Shown: positions 18,277 to 27,162, numbered from the stretch's first letter. The stretch is DNA of 64,000 bases from Pseudarthrobacter sp. PS3-L1 (GCF_030063285.1 NZ_JASISU010000002.1:372001-436000), one strand, 5' to 3'. The notes: generated from the letters alone by a model not told the origin. Numbers and translations are program-made.

Positions 18277-19402
18277 CGTTGCGGTTGTAGGTGGTGGCCC
18301 GGTGGGGCTGTTCCTTGCAGGGCTCCTCCTCAAGGCCGGCGCCACCGTCCGGGTTTATGAACAGCGCCTTAGTCGAAGCTCGTGGTCGCGTGCAATCGGC
18401 GTCCACCCACCATCTCTGAGTGCGCTAGCAGAGCTGGACCTTGCCGAACCGTTGACTGCCGCTGGCATCAGGGTCCGGCGTGGCGTGGCTTTCAGCGGCA
18501 ACCGCCAACTCGCGAGCCTCGATTTCGGTGCACTTGACCACCCATATCCCTATATTCTTGCGGTCCCGCAGACAGCCACCGAACAGCTACTGATGTCAAA
18601 AACGCACGCGTTCGACGACGCCGCCCTCCAGGATGGCGTCCAGGTCACCGGCGTTGCCCTGGGTGAGCGCAGTGCAACGCTCTCGCTGGAGGCGTCGGGT
18701 TGTGCACATACCGCCAGGGCACGATGGGTGGTGTTTGCCGACGGTGCAGCTTCACACTCCAGCAACAGGCCGGGGATGCACTCTCGGCACAAAACCTACG
18801 CGAAGCATTTTGTCATGGGCGATTTTGCCGATGACGATGCCCTGGGCCAGGATGCGCTCCTCTACCTTGAACGGGCAGGCATTGTGGAGTCTTTTCCCCT
18901 TCCAAAAAAACAGCGCCGGTGGGTGATCCGGGTTCCACTGCCGCAGGCAGCGCCGTCATCGGACGTGATCGCCAAGCTCGTGTCCCACCGCACTGGCCTG
19001 CGCTTGGACCCGCAAACCTGCACCATGACGAGTGGGTTTACCCCGCACCGCGCCTTCGTTTCCACCATGGCGAGCGGCTGCGCACTTGTGATTGGCGATG
19101 CTGCCCATGAAATCAGCCCCATCGGTGGGCAGGGAATGAACCTCGGCTGGCTGGACGGGGCGCACCTGGCACCCCTGCTCCTGAAATCACTGACCGGGAG
19201 GGACATCGCAGCAGACCTTGCTGGGTTCAGCACCGAGCGGCTGCTCGCGGCGCGGCGGGCGGCACTTCAGGCGGAGCTCAATATGACACTGGGGGCGCCG
19301 TTCCCGGGCCCCGTCCTGTCCGCACGGAACCTTGGCATCCGGCTTGTTGGCAAAACTCCGGCAGCGGCGACCCGGATTGCCCGTCGCTTTTCCATGCTCT
19401 AA
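18269..19402 (+). CDS. FAD-dependent monooxygenase of the type III PKS operon
   Basis: A 377-residue flavoprotein hydroxylase of the PHBH/UbiH group. The N terminus is the dinucleotide-binding motif (MIDVAVVGGGPVGLFLAG) and the second FAD motif is VIGDAAHEISPIGGQGMNLG. Such enzymes hydroxylate phenolic rings using NAD(P)H and oxygen. In srsABC, SrsC oxidises the resorcinol ring to a quinone, and the same role is inferred here. The ATG at 18269 overlaps the methyltransferase stop by 8 bases. Confidence 0.87.
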   Translation: MIDVAVVGGGPVGLFLAGLLLKAGATVRVYEQRLSRSSWSRAIGVHPPSLSALAELDLAEPLTAAGIRVRRGVAFSGNRQLASLDFGALDHPYPYILAVPQTATEQLLMSKTHAFDDAALQDGVQVTGVALGERSATLSLEASGCAHTARARWVVFADGAASHSSNRPGMHSRHKTYAKHFVMGDFADDDALGQDALLYLERAGIVESFPLPKKQRRWVIRVPLPQAAPSSDVIAKLVSHRTGLRLDPQTCTMTSGFTPHRAFVSTMASGCALVIGDAAHEISPIGGQGMNLGWLDGAHLAPLLLKSLTGRDIAADLAGFSTERLLAARRAALQAELNMTLGAPFPGPVLSARNLGIRLVGKTPAAATRIARRFSML

Positions 19403-19428
19403 GGCTGCGCCCGGATGTGGCGCTGGGT

Positions 19429-19890
19429 CTAGTCAGGAATGAGGTAGCAGTCAAAGCTGGACTGGTGCAAAAGCTGGCCACGGTGCACCTCGAAGATTGA
19501 ACATGTACTGGCCGTGATGGTGTCCCCGATCTCCCAGTGCGGCAGGGGCATCAGTACTGTCGCGTTCCACTCGGCTTCGACAACAACCGTGTTCCCCTGC
19601 GCCACGGTCCTTCGAATATCAAAATGCTGGCCAGAGACAATCAACTTCCCCTGGTCTGCTCCGGAGAGGACCTGCTCGATACTGCGCCGCGAACCCCTGG
19701 GAGCGAGGGCATGAGGCGCCTCCGTCAGTTCAAAGCCCGGGGCAAGGAAAGGCCGCAGTTCGGCACTGCCACCACCCGCTTCGAGGACTCTGATGAAATC
19801 CAGGACCAGGTCCTTCGCGGAGGATGTCACCGCAGCCGAGGCTGGCACGGCGACGGGACCGGGAATGAACGGCTCGGATTCGGTAGGCAT
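19429..19890 (-). CDS. NTF2/SnoaL-like protein
   Basis: A 153-residue protein resembling the nuclear transport factor 2/SnoaL fold: a helical start (VLDFIRVLEAGG), then alternating strands with TVVVEAEWNATVLMPLP and CSIFEVHRGQLLHQSSFDCYL. Family members include polyketide cyclases, isomerases and pure binding proteins; no catalytic residues can be assigned. It is convergent with the polyketide operon, so a tailoring role is only a guess. The ATG at 19890 is chosen because TAGGAT lies seven bases upstream. Confidence 0.7.
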   Translation of the reverse strand: MPTESEPFIPGPVAVPASAAVTSSAKDLVLDFIRVLEAGGGSAELRPFLAPGFELTEAPHALAPRGSRRSIEQVLSGADQGKLIVSGQHFDIRRTVAQGNTVVVEAEWNATVLMPLPHWEIGDTITASTCSIFEVHRGQLLHQSSFDCYLIPD

Positions 19891-19897
19891 GACTGTG

Positions 19898-19903
19898 ATC
19901 CTA
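19898..19903 (-). promoter_or_regulatory. -10 element for the NTF2-like gene
   Basis: TAGGAT on the minus strand ends seven bases before the ATG at 19890, a leaderless layout. Confidence 0.45.
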
Positions 19904-19928
19904 GTCGATGTGAACCGAGCAGCGAGGT

Positions 19929-19934
19929 TAGGAT
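19929..19934 (+). promoter_or_regulatory. -10 element for leaderless def
   Basis: TAGGAT ends six bases before the ATG at 19941. The in-frame ATG at 19935 touches the hexamer and would lie upstream of the transcript. Confidence 0.5.
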
Positions 19935-19940
19935 ATGCCG

Positions 19941-20633
19941 ATGAGCAACGGCCTTCCTGACCAGCGTCCCGTGCCAGAGCAGAGTCCCGGAGCAATCCGG
20001 GAACTCGTCATGTCCCTGCTCGCGGCACCGGGCCTGCCCGCCATAGTCCAGGCCGGGCACCCAGCCCTCCGGCAACCGTCCGCCATCGTTGACTCCCAGC
20101 TCAGTGCTGGGGAACTTGAACACCTGGTGGACCTCATGCGGGACGTTATGCATGATGCACCAGGGGTGGGACTGGCCGCTCCGCAACTGGGAATCCCACT
20201 CCAGCTGGCAGTGCTGGAAGACCTCTATCCGGTGTCGGCGGAGATCTCAGGTACCCGAAACCGCCACCCCCTCGAATTCCGCACCCTGATCAACCCAAGC
20301 TATGTCGCTGTCGGTTCAGCGACAGCCTCGTTTTTCGAAGGGTGCCTTTCGCTGGATGGCCTGCAGGCTGTCGTCCAGCGTGCAGGCAAGGTAGAACTCA
20401 CGTCCACGGATCTCACGGGCGCGGTCACCCGGGAGACCTTTGAAGGCTGGCAGGCCAGAATCGTCCAGCACGAGGTCGACCATCTGGCCGGGATCCTCTA
20501 CGTTGACCGAGCCGAGCTGCGCTCGCTATGTTCGAACACCGAATATGGTCGATGGGCAGAACCGGGTATCGAGGGTGCCCGGCAGGAACTTGGTTTCCTG
20601 CCGGACCCTCACTGGGCACCGGGGCGCCACTGA
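19941..20633 (+). CDS. def: Peptide deformylase
   Basis: Iron/zinc hydrolase that removes the N-formyl group from nascent proteins. All three signature motifs are present: GVGLAAPQLG, EGCLSL (metal-binding Cys) and HEVDHLAG (two metal-binding His and the catalytic Glu). At 230 residues it carries an N-terminal extension of about 45 residues relative to the shortest enzymes, as in many actinobacterial forms. The start is set by the TAGGAT promoter hexamer six bases upstream. Confidence 0.95.
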   Translation: MSNGLPDQRPVPEQSPGAIRELVMSLLAAPGLPAIVQAGHPALRQPSAIVDSQLSAGELEHLVDLMRDVMHDAPGVGLAAPQLGIPLQLAVLEDLYPVSAEISGTRNRHPLEFRTLINPSYVAVGSATASFFEGCLSLDGLQAVVQRAGKVELTSTDLTGAVTRETFEGWQARIVQHEVDHLAGILYVDRAELRSLCSNTEYGRWAEPGIEGARQELGFLPDPHWAPGRH

Positions 20634-20701
20634 CGCCACCGCTTTACGACGGCGTGCCCAGCAACGGGGACCTGCTCCGCCCGCAAGAGCACGACCTTCC
20701 G

Positions 20702-22774
20702 TCAGCTGGATATCGGCGCCTCGCTGTCTCCGACGGGAAGCCAAGTGTTCCACCAGCGAAGAATCTCCATAAACCGCTGGCGGCGGTGAACAGGTGTTCC
20801 AGTCCTCGACAGCTCGTGATCTTCGCCCGGAAAAACGAGCAGGCTGGTGGGCGTTCCCTGCATCTTGAGAGCCGTGAAGTAGCGCTGCCCCTGTTCGATA
20901 GGGCACCGAAGATCATTTTCGCTGTGAATCACAAGGGTGGGAGTTTCGACGTGTTCGACGGCGGCCATGGGACTCTGAGCGGCCACCTGGGACGGGTTGC
21001 TTCCCACATATTCCGGTCCGAAGAACCAGCCAATGTCCGCTGACCCGGTGAAACTGACCGGATCCAGGAATCCCCGCTCCACAATGGCCCCTTTGAAGCG
21101 GTGATCGTGGGCAATGACCCAGGCGGTGAGATAACCTCCGTAGGACCCACCCTGGATTCCTAGCCGATCAGCATCGAGCCCCGGAACCTGCTCCAATGCA
21201 CCATCGAGAAACCCCAGGACATCGTCCTTGTCCAGTGTTCCCAGCTTTTCCTTGATGGCCCTTCCGTGCTCTTGCCCGTAGCCTGCCGACCCTCTGGGGT
21301 TGCACATGAGCACCGCATACCCGGCAGCTGCATAGACTTGCGCCTCATCAAAAAACCCCACGGAATACTGCGAGAAGGGGCCGCCGTGGATGGTCAGCAG
21401 GACCGGGTGTGGGCCACTTCCTGCGGGTTTGACCACCCAACCGTGGACCTCATAGCCATCCTGGCCTGTAACAGTAAGTTCGAGCGGTTCAATGACGTCC
21501 GTCGCCGTCCGCAGATCCGCAGAGAAATCCGTGAGTTGGCGAAGACCGCCGTCGTCCTCAACCACCCACACGTCCCCGGCGGTTAAGGGATCAGTAGCTA
21601 CCACAATAAGTGCTCCGCCTCCCGAGCTGGCGCCCGTTACTACGCGGTTACCCTGCACCAGAAGCCTGCTCCCGCCCGAGGCCTGGACCTGGAGGAGCTC
21701 AACCGTTCCCTGCGCACTGTTGAGCACCAGAACTCCGTCAGGTCCATGACGTTCCAGCTGGGCGCCGGATGCCGAAACATCCATCACCTCGACGTCGGTC
21801 ACTACCGTTGCCTCTCCCCCGCCGGCAGGCATGGTGTAGAGAGCAGTATTGCGAGCGACGAAGTCGATTCCAGTGGTCCCGAGATTGTGCGACGTGAAGA
21901 AGAGCCACTTCCCGTTACTCGATTCACGCACGCTACCCACGGTGCTGGGCTGATGGTTCGTGGGGCGGATCAGCAGCGGTTCGTTCTCTCCGTTCAGGGG
22001 TAGCGGATCCAGTGAAAGTGAGTAGATATCCCGGACCAGATCCGTGTCTCGTCCGGCATGCAGGGCTGCCACAAAAAGCACAGCTGTCCCGTCGCTCGTG
22101 AAAGACGCGTCGGTGTGGTCCACAGGCTGCGACGTGAGCTGAACGGCGGCGGGAACGTGGGACGATTCGCTGCGGTTCGTCTTCGTGCCGGCACCGAAGG
22201 AGTGGGTCACCCGCGCTCTGCCCCTCCTGGGTGGCCGCGGTTCCGCCCCCAGATCCGGGACTTCCAGGAGGAATAGCTGCGCGGATTTATCGTGCGTGTA
22301 TCCCGCACCGTTGCCGCGGTAGTTCAGGTCCGTAATGAGGCGGGCATCTTCACGTCCGGGCGGGACATCATCCACGGTTCCATAGCGCCCATCGTCCGGC
22401 TCGGGCGACGAGAAGACCATCCGATAGGAGTCGGGAGCCCACGCGAAGCCGGTGACCCCCAGCAGCCGGTCAGTGACTGCCTGCGGTTCACCGCCGGCTG
22501 CCTGCACAAGATAAAGCTGGTGCGGCCCATCGACGCTGGCCCGCAGGAAGGCTAAGACCTGCCCATCCGGGGAGAACGACGGCGCTGTGTCTCGGAACCC
22601 GCGGGTGATCCGTCGCGGAAGCGCACCCGGAGCCGTGGGTACGCTCCAGAGCTGACCGACGTAGGCGTCGGCGTCAAAGTCAGGGCGGGTCACGGATACG
22701 ACACAGCGGGTGCCGTCTGGATGGACGGTTGGCTGGCCAACCGACTTCAGCAAGGAAAGGTTTTCTGGCTTCAT
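20702..22774 (-). CDS. S9 family prolyl oligopeptidase/acylaminoacyl peptidase
   Basis: A 690-residue serine peptidase with an N-terminal beta-propeller of TolB/WD-like repeats (for example APSFSPDGQVLAFLR) and a C-terminal alpha/beta-hydrolase domain. The nucleophile is the Ser in GIQGGSYGGYLTAW. The acid and base are probably the Asp of HSENDLRCP and the His of PGEDHELSR. Such enzymes trim short or N-acylated peptides in the cytoplasm; no signal peptide is seen. The ATG at 22774 is preferred because TAGGCT lies seven bases upstream. It is divergent from the rRNA methyltransferase. Confidence 0.9.
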   Translation of the reverse strand: MKPENLSLLKSVGQPTVHPDGTRCVVSVTRPDFDADAYVGQLWSVPTAPGALPRRITRGFRDTAPSFSPDGQVLAFLRASVDGPHQLYLVQAAGGEPQAVTDRLLGVTGFAWAPDSYRMVFSSPEPDDGRYGTVDDVPPGREDARLITDLNYRGNGAGYTHDKSAQLFLLEVPDLGAEPRPPRRGRARVTHSFGAGTKTNRSESSHVPAAVQLTSQPVDHTDASFTSDGTAVLFVAALHAGRDTDLVRDIYSLSLDPLPLNGENEPLLIRPTNHQPSTVGSVRESSNGKWLFFTSHNLGTTGIDFVARNTALYTMPAGGGEATVVTDVEVMDVSASGAQLERHGPDGVLVLNSAQGTVELLQVQASGGSRLLVQGNRVVTGASSGGGALIVVATDPLTAGDVWVVEDDGGLRQLTDFSADLRTATDVIEPLELTVTGQDGYEVHGWVVKPAGSGPHPVLLTIHGGPFSQYSVGFFDEAQVYAAAGYAVLMCNPRGSAGYGQEHGRAIKEKLGTLDKDDVLGFLDGALEQVPGLDADRLGIQGGSYGGYLTAWVIAHDHRFKGAIVERGFLDPVSFTGSADIGWFFGPEYVGSNPSQVAAQSPMAAVEHVETPTLVIHSENDLRCPIEQGQRYFTALKMQGTPTSLLVFPGEDHELSRTGTPVHRRQRFMEILRWWNTWLPVGDSEAPISS

Positions 22775-22781
22775 CCACGTG

Positions 22782-22787
22782 AGCCTA
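22782..22787 (-). promoter_or_regulatory. -10 element for the S9 peptidase
   Basis: TAGGCT on the minus strand ends seven bases before the ATG at 22774; no ribosome site is visible. Confidence 0.45.
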
Positions 22788-22920
22788 GCGGCAACCGGCA
22801 CGCTGCACAGAAAACGCGCACAGTTGAAGGAACGCGCTCAAACGTGCGTAGAAGGTTGAAGGCAGCCGGCTCCTATCTACCGCCAGCCCGGGCGGCTTCC
22901 AGGCTCTTAGTGATCCGGCC

Positions 22921-22926
22921 TAGGAT
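22921..22926 (+). promoter_or_regulatory. -10 element for the RlmA-type gene
   Basis: TAGGAT ends seven bases before the ATG at 22934 and overlaps the alternative ATG at 22925, which argues for the downstream start. Confidence 0.45.
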
Positions 22927-22933
22927 GGACTCC

Positions 22934-23866
22934 ATGCCATTCCCGGAAGTGCTGCTCTGTCCCGTCTGCCGTCTGGACCTGCACCATATCCAGGCGATCG
23001 GCCAGCAGCGAGCTCTCCGATGCACGCAAGGGCACTCTTTTGATGCGGCACGGCAGGGTTACTTCAACCTCCTTGCCGGAAAAGGTACTGCCTTCGCTTC
23101 GGACACAGCCGAGATGGTCGAAGCACGGGTGCGCTTCCTCTCCACCGGCCACTACCGTGAACTGGCCGCGGGGATCGCCCACGCTGTGGAGCATGCCCTG
23201 GACGTGCCAGCACCAGTCCTTCTGGACTCCGGCACGGGCACCGGGTACTACCTCAGGGAGGTCCTGGACAGGCAGGTGGCTCATGGCGTTGCACCGGCAG
23301 CTGTTGGCATGGACATCTCCAAGTTTGCCCTGCGTCGTGCTGGCAGGCTTAATCCTGAAGCGCTCAACATTTCCGCCGACATCTGGGATCCATTGCCGCT
23401 GCGGGACTCATCGGTCCATGCGGTGATGGTTGTTTTTGCCCCACGCAATCCTGCAGAGTTTGCCCGTGTGCTGACTCCTGGGGGTGTCCTGGTGGTTGCT
23501 ACTCCCCGGCAGGGTCACCTTGCGGAACTCGCCACGCTCACTGGAATGCTGGGGATCGAAAGCGACAAGGACGACCGCCTCTTCAGCCGGCTACAACCGT
23601 ATTTCCGCCGGGGAAAAACCACTGATGTCACGATCCCCCTGTTGTTGTCGGCCAGCCAGGCAGCCGACCTGGCGTTCATGGGCCCGGCAGGTCACCACAT
23701 GGAGCGGAATGTCATCCACCAACGAATCCTCAGTTCCCTGGACGGCCCTGACGCGCCGCATTCGCAGGGAGCTGCCAGCGCCGGTAATCACCCGTTCATC
23801 GGCACACCAGAAATGGAAACCGAGGGACGCTTCAACATCAGCACCTTCTATCCGCTGCATCCCTGA
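22934..23866 (+). CDS. RlmA-type 23S rRNA (guanine-N1)-methyltransferase
   Basis: A 310-residue SAM-dependent methyltransferase of the RlmA(I)/RlmA(II)/TlrB family, which methylates G745 or G748 of 23S rRNA. The N terminus has the family zinc site (CPVC, then CTQGH) followed by the conserved FDAARQGYFNLL segment. The SAM motif is LLDSGTGTGYYL. In Gram-positive bacteria the target is usually G748, and TlrB-type members can confer tylosin resistance; which applies here cannot be read. The start is set by the TAGGAT hexamer. Confidence 0.85.
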   Translation: MPFPEVLLCPVCRLDLHHIQAIGQQRALRCTQGHSFDAARQGYFNLLAGKGTAFASDTAEMVEARVRFLSTGHYRELAAGIAHAVEHALDVPAPVLLDSGTGTGYYLREVLDRQVAHGVAPAAVGMDISKFALRRAGRLNPEALNISADIWDPLPLRDSSVHAVMVVFAPRNPAEFARVLTPGGVLVVATPRQGHLAELATLTGMLGIESDKDDRLFSRLQPYFRRGKTTDVTIPLLLSASQAADLAFMGPAGHHMERNVIHQRILSSLDGPDAPHSQGAASAGNHPFIGTPEMETEGRFNISTFYPLHP

Positions 23867-23980
23867 AACGAGGGCCCAGCACGCCGTGGGCAAGATAACG
23901 ACTTGACTACGTTGAATAGCGGACCGGTCCACAACGGACCCAGCGTAGGAAGCGCGACTACACTTGAGTGACAGCGCTCA

Positions 23981-24000
23981 GGGCCTGTCACCTCAGGCCC
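23981..24000 (+). promoter_or_regulatory. Leader hairpin before the NfeD gene
   Basis: GGGCCTG (23981-23987) and CAGGCCC (23994-24000) form a perfect seven-base stem just upstream of the AAAGGGG ribosome site. It may stabilise the leader or tune translation. Confidence 0.35.
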
Positions 24001-24018
24001 CAGAACAAAGGGGACAGT

Positions 24019-24495
24019 ATGTTTGACTGGCTTGGCCAAAACTGGTGGGCAGTGTGGCTCATCCTCTTCCTCGTGTTTGCCGTAATCGAGATGCTCACTC
24101 TGGACCTGTTTTTCATCATGCTGGGGGCAGGAGCCCTTGCCGGCCTCGTTGCCGATTTTGCCGGCGCCGAGCTATGGCTACAGATCATCGCCTTCTGCGT
24201 CATGTCCCTCCTGATGATCGGGCTCGTCCGGCCGCAGGCGTTGAGGCACCTTAAAAAAGGGCCAGCCGAGCAGCGCTCCAACGTTGACCGCCTCATTGGC
24301 GAGTCAGCAGTAGTCATGGAACCGGTCACTGAACGCGGCGGCCTAGTAAAAATCGGTGGCGATATCTGGAGCGCACGCTCTGCAGGTGTCCAGCTTGAGG
24401 CCGGGGCGCAGGTCATCGTCGCGGCCATAGAAGGCGCAACCGCCGTCGTGGCACAGCACAACGCCGCAGAGCCCAGCAGCGTAAAGCCCATCTGA
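24019..24495 (+). CDS. NfeD-like membrane protein
   Basis: A 158-residue protein with an N-terminal membrane part (WAVWLILFLVFAVIEML, then two more hydrophobic segments) and a C-terminal OB-fold domain (GESAVVMEPVTERGGLVKIG), the short NfeD layout. NfeD proteins pair with stomatin/SPFH proteins in membrane-domain organisation, and the next gene is one. The ATG at 24019 has AAAGGGG upstream. Confidence 0.85.
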   Translation: MFDWLGQNWWAVWLILFLVFAVIEMLTLDLFFIMLGAGALAGLVADFAGAELWLQIIAFCVMSLLMIGLVRPQALRHLKKGPAEQRSNVDRLIGESAVVMEPVTERGGLVKIGGDIWSARSAGVQLEAGAQVIVAAIEGATAVVAQHNAAEPSSVKPI

Positions 24496-24596
24496 GGCAC
24501 CCGTCAGCGGGATTTTTTCACACACAGTACTCTGCAGGGTCCATAGACCCCGCACAGCCATCCACTTCACAAAGAACCGGGGAATCAAGGAGATAT

Positions 24597-25562
24597 ATGG
24601 ATAACGCAGGAGGACTCGCACTGACCATCGTGCTGCTGGTCCTGATCGTGTTCGTTGTAATAGTTCTGGTCCGATCGGTGCGGATTATTCCGCAGGCCCG
24701 GGCTGGCGTCGTCGAGCGCCTCGGCAAATACCAGAGGACCCTCAACCCAGGCCTTACCATCCTGATCCCATTCGTGGACAGGCTCTTGCCGATGCTCGAC
24801 CTCCGCGAGCAGGTGGTTTCCTTTCCTCCGCAGCCAGTGATCACCGAGGATAACCTGGTGGTCTCCATCGACACAGTGGTCTACTTCCAGGTGACGGATG
24901 CCCGGGCTGCTACGTACGAGATTGCCAACTATATCCAGGCCGTCGAACAGCTCACCACCACAACGCTGCGTAACGTGGTCGGTGGCCTGAACCTCGAAGA
25001 GGCATTGACGTCACGGGACCAGATCAATGGACAACTGCGCGGCGTCCTCGACGAAGCCACCGGGCGCTGGGGCATTCGTGTCTCACGCGTTGAGCTCAAG
25101 GCGATTGATCCGCCCCACTCCATCCAGGACTCGATGGAAAAGCAGATGCGGGCGGAGCGAGACAGGCGCGCAGCAATCCTCACGGCAGAAGGCACCAAGC
25201 AGTCCGCCATCCTGACCGCAGAGGGCCAACGCCAGGCATCCATTCTTGCAGCTGAGGGTGATGCAAAGGCAGCAATCCTCCGCGCTGACGGTGAGTCTCA
25301 GGCTATTGAAAAAGTCTTCGGAGCAATCCACAAGGGCAACCCAGACCAGAAGCTGCTTGCGTACCAGTACCTACAGACGCTACCCAAGCTTGCCGAAGGT
25401 TCCTCCAACAAGCTGTGGATCATCCCCAGCGAAGTGGGCGAGGCGCTCAAGGGAATTGGTAGCGCAATGGGCGGCTTTGCGCCTGAAAATGGCGCCTCGG
25501 AGGCGGAAAATGGCCGGACCATCCCGGAAAAGCCGTCTACGCCACCGGCCCCCCGGGTTTGA
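24597..25562 (+). CDS. SPFH/stomatin family protein (QmcA-like)
   Basis: A 321-residue membrane-anchored scaffold protein. An N-terminal transmembrane helix (about 8-28) is followed by the SPFH domain (ARAGVVERLGKYQRTLNPGL onward to about residue 190). Next comes an Ala/Glu-rich coiled coil made of repeats such as AILTAEG, then a Pro-rich tail. Such proteins form oligomeric cages in the membrane and often act with NfeD or with membrane proteases. AAGGAG sits upstream of the ATG. The gene lies 101 bases after the NfeD gene, probably in one operon. Confidence 0.92.
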   Translation: MDNAGGLALTIVLLVLIVFVVIVLVRSVRIIPQARAGVVERLGKYQRTLNPGLTILIPFVDRLLPMLDLREQVVSFPPQPVITEDNLVVSIDTVVYFQVTDARAATYEIANYIQAVEQLTTTTLRNVVGGLNLEEALTSRDQINGQLRGVLDEATGRWGIRVSRVELKAIDPPHSIQDSMEKQMRAERDRRAAILTAEGTKQSAILTAEGQRQASILAAEGDAKAAILRADGESQAIEKVFGAIHKGNPDQKLLAYQYLQTLPKLAEGSSNKLWIIPSEVGEALKGIGSAMGGFAPENGASEAENGRTIPEKPSTPPAPRV

Positions 25563-25608
25563 TCTGACCTACGTGCACTAGGTACGTCATCACCGTCGCA
25601 GCATCCCA

Positions 25609-25639
25609 GAAGCCCGCACCCGCCAAGGGTGCGGGCTTC
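25609..25639 (+). terminator. Rho-independent terminator after the SPFH gene
   Basis: A 13-base perfect stem (GAAGCCCGCACCC / GGGTGCGGGCTTC) with a five-base loop lies 47 bases after the stop codon, followed by a short T-containing stretch. Confidence 0.7.
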
Positions 25640-25660
25640 CGGCGATTTTGCGGTGATGCT

Positions 25661-25689
25661 TTGCGGTCTGCCCAAGGCATCCGTATAAT
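25661..25689 (+). promoter_or_regulatory. Sigma-A-type promoter of rbpA
   Basis: TTGCGG (25661-25666), a 17-base spacer and a consensus TATAAT (25684-25689) lie about 160 bases before the rbpA ATG. This is the best canonical promoter in the window and implies a leader of about 155 bases. Confidence 0.75.
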
Positions 25690-25850
25690 GGGATATTTGT
25701 CCGGCCCGTTCATACGTCCTGGAACAACTTAGCTTCGCAGAGCGTTGCATTGAGCATGATGCGACGTCCTGCACATACTGGCGAGATCCTGCACTGCTGG
25801 ATCGTGCCCGTGCGCAGCATGGCTCCGCACACCAAACAGAGGGAGAAAAG

Positions 25851-26198
25851 ATGAGCGATCGTAGCCTGCGGGGAATGCGCCTCGGCGCGCAGAGCATGGA
25901 AACGGAATCAGGCGTCGAGCCAGCCCCCCGCCAGCGTGTGGAATACCGCTGTGAAGACGGCGAGCAGGTCTTCGTGACATTCTCCTCCGAGGCAGAGATC
26001 CCCCCGGTCTGGGTGTCCAAGACGGGCAAGGAAGCCCTGCTGGTTGATGGGGAACGCCCCGACAACAGCAACGAAAAAGCAGTCCGTACGCACTGGGACA
26101 TGTTACTGGAACGCCGGAGCCTGCCTGAGCTGGAACAGATACTGGAAGACCGGCTCACAATCCTGCGTGAACGCCGCGGCGAACGCCGGACAGCCTGA
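25851..26198 (+). CDS. rbpA: RNA polymerase-binding protein RbpA
   Basis: Actinobacterial transcription factor that binds RNA polymerase and group 1/2 sigma factors and stabilises the open complex. The 115-residue protein has the expected order: an N-terminal tail with the basic RGMRLGAQSME segment, a core domain (VEYRCEDGEQVFVTFSSEAEIP) and a helical sigma-interaction domain (THWDMLLERRSLPELEQIL). The core has a single Cys, so it lacks a full zinc site, as many RbpA proteins do. GGGAG precedes the ATG. The gene stands alone with a near-consensus promoter and a strong terminator, fitting high expression. Confidence 0.96.
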   Translation: MSDRSLRGMRLGAQSMETESGVEPAPRQRVEYRCEDGEQVFVTFSSEAEIPPVWVSKTGKEALLVDGERPDNSNEKAVRTHWDMLLERRSLPELEQILEDRLTILRERRGERRTA

Positions 26199-26218
26199 CC
26201 GGAATTTCACCGGCCAAT

Positions 26219-26264
26219 AAAAGAGGCCCCTGTCCCATCACGTGATGGGACCGGGGCCTCTTTT
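26219..26264. terminator. Bidirectional terminator between rbpA and the mannose synthase
   Basis: A 22-base stem with one mismatch and a CG loop, followed by TTTTTTA on the plus strand and by TTTTATT on the minus strand. It separates two convergent genes and should stop transcription both ways. Confidence 0.88.
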
Positions 26265-26295
26265 TTATTCTGTGGGGAGTTCCACGACAGAGGAT

Positions 26296-27024
26296 TCAGG
26301 ACTTGCCGGTCAGCTTCTTCCAGCGGGCAGCAAGGCCCCAGCGCGTGACGTTGACCATGGCTTCAACAACAATATTTCCGCTCATCTTTGATGCTCCCAA
26401 TTCACGCTCCACAAAGGTGATGGGGCGTTCAACAATTGTCAGTCCCAGCTTGGCTACGCGCCACGCCAGATCTACCTGGAATCCATAGCCCACAGATTCC
26501 ACTTGGTCCAGGTTGAGCTGTTCAAGCGTGCCGCGTCGGAACGCGCGGTAGCCACCCGTGACATCCTTGATCCGCAGGCCCAGCATCAACCGGGCGTAGG
26601 TACTGCCAACCCGGGAAATGGCCTGGCGGTAGAGCGGCCAGTTCACGACCTTCCCACCCGGGACCCAACGGGATCCCATGGCAAGGTCTGCACCGTTGTC
26701 GATTGCTTCCAGAAGGGACGGAAGCTGTTCAGGCTGATGTGATCCATCAGCGTCCATTTCCACTAGGACGTCGTAGCCGGCATCCAGACCCCACCGGAAC
26801 CCGGCAATATACGCTGCCCCAAGCCCTGCCTTGCCCTGCCTGTGCAGCACATGGACCTGTGCGTCCTCTGCTGCAATGCTGTCGGCCAGGGACCCTGTTC
26901 CGTCGGGACTATTGTCATCAACAACCAGGACATCCGACTCGGGCACGGCTGCACGGAGGCGTCCCAGGGTGATGGGAAGTGATTCCAGCTCGTTGTACGT
27001 CGGAATGATGGTGAGGACGCGCAC
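26296..27024 (-). CDS. Polyprenol monophosphomannose synthase
   Basis: GT2 glycosyltransferase that transfers mannose from GDP-mannose to polyprenyl phosphate, supplying donors for lipomannan and protein mannosylation at the membrane. The 242-residue protein shows TIIPTYNE at the N terminus, the [11 protein letters not shown] and [10 protein letters not shown] metal/nucleotide motifs and the [16 protein letters not shown] segment typical of Dpm/Ppm1 catalytic domains. It lacks the transmembrane or acyltransferase extension of mycobacterial Ppm1. The GTG at 27024 with AGGAAAGG upstream is preferred over an ATG 30 bases earlier. Confidence 0.9.
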   Translation of the reverse strand: MRVLTIIPTYNELESLPITLGRLRAAVPESDVLVVDDNSPDGTGSLADSIAAEDAQVHVLHRQGKAGLGAAYIAGFRWGLDAGYDVLVEMDADGSHQPEQLPSLLEAIDNGADLAMGSRWVPGGKVVNWPLYRQAISRVGSTYARLMLGLRIKDVTGGYRAFRRGTLEQLNLDQVESVGYGFQVDLAWRVAKLGLTIVERPITFVERELGASKMSGNIVVEAMVNVTRWGLAARWKKLTGKS

Positions 27025-27162
27025 TGAAGGCCTTTCCTGGGGGAATGTGAACACGGCACCGAACAGCTCTTGGGAGCAAGAGAATCAGGCGCAAGTTCCA
27101 ATGATAGCGGCCGAACAGTGGACTTTGCTGTCAACCCGACCGGTGGTGGGCAACCAATGAAG

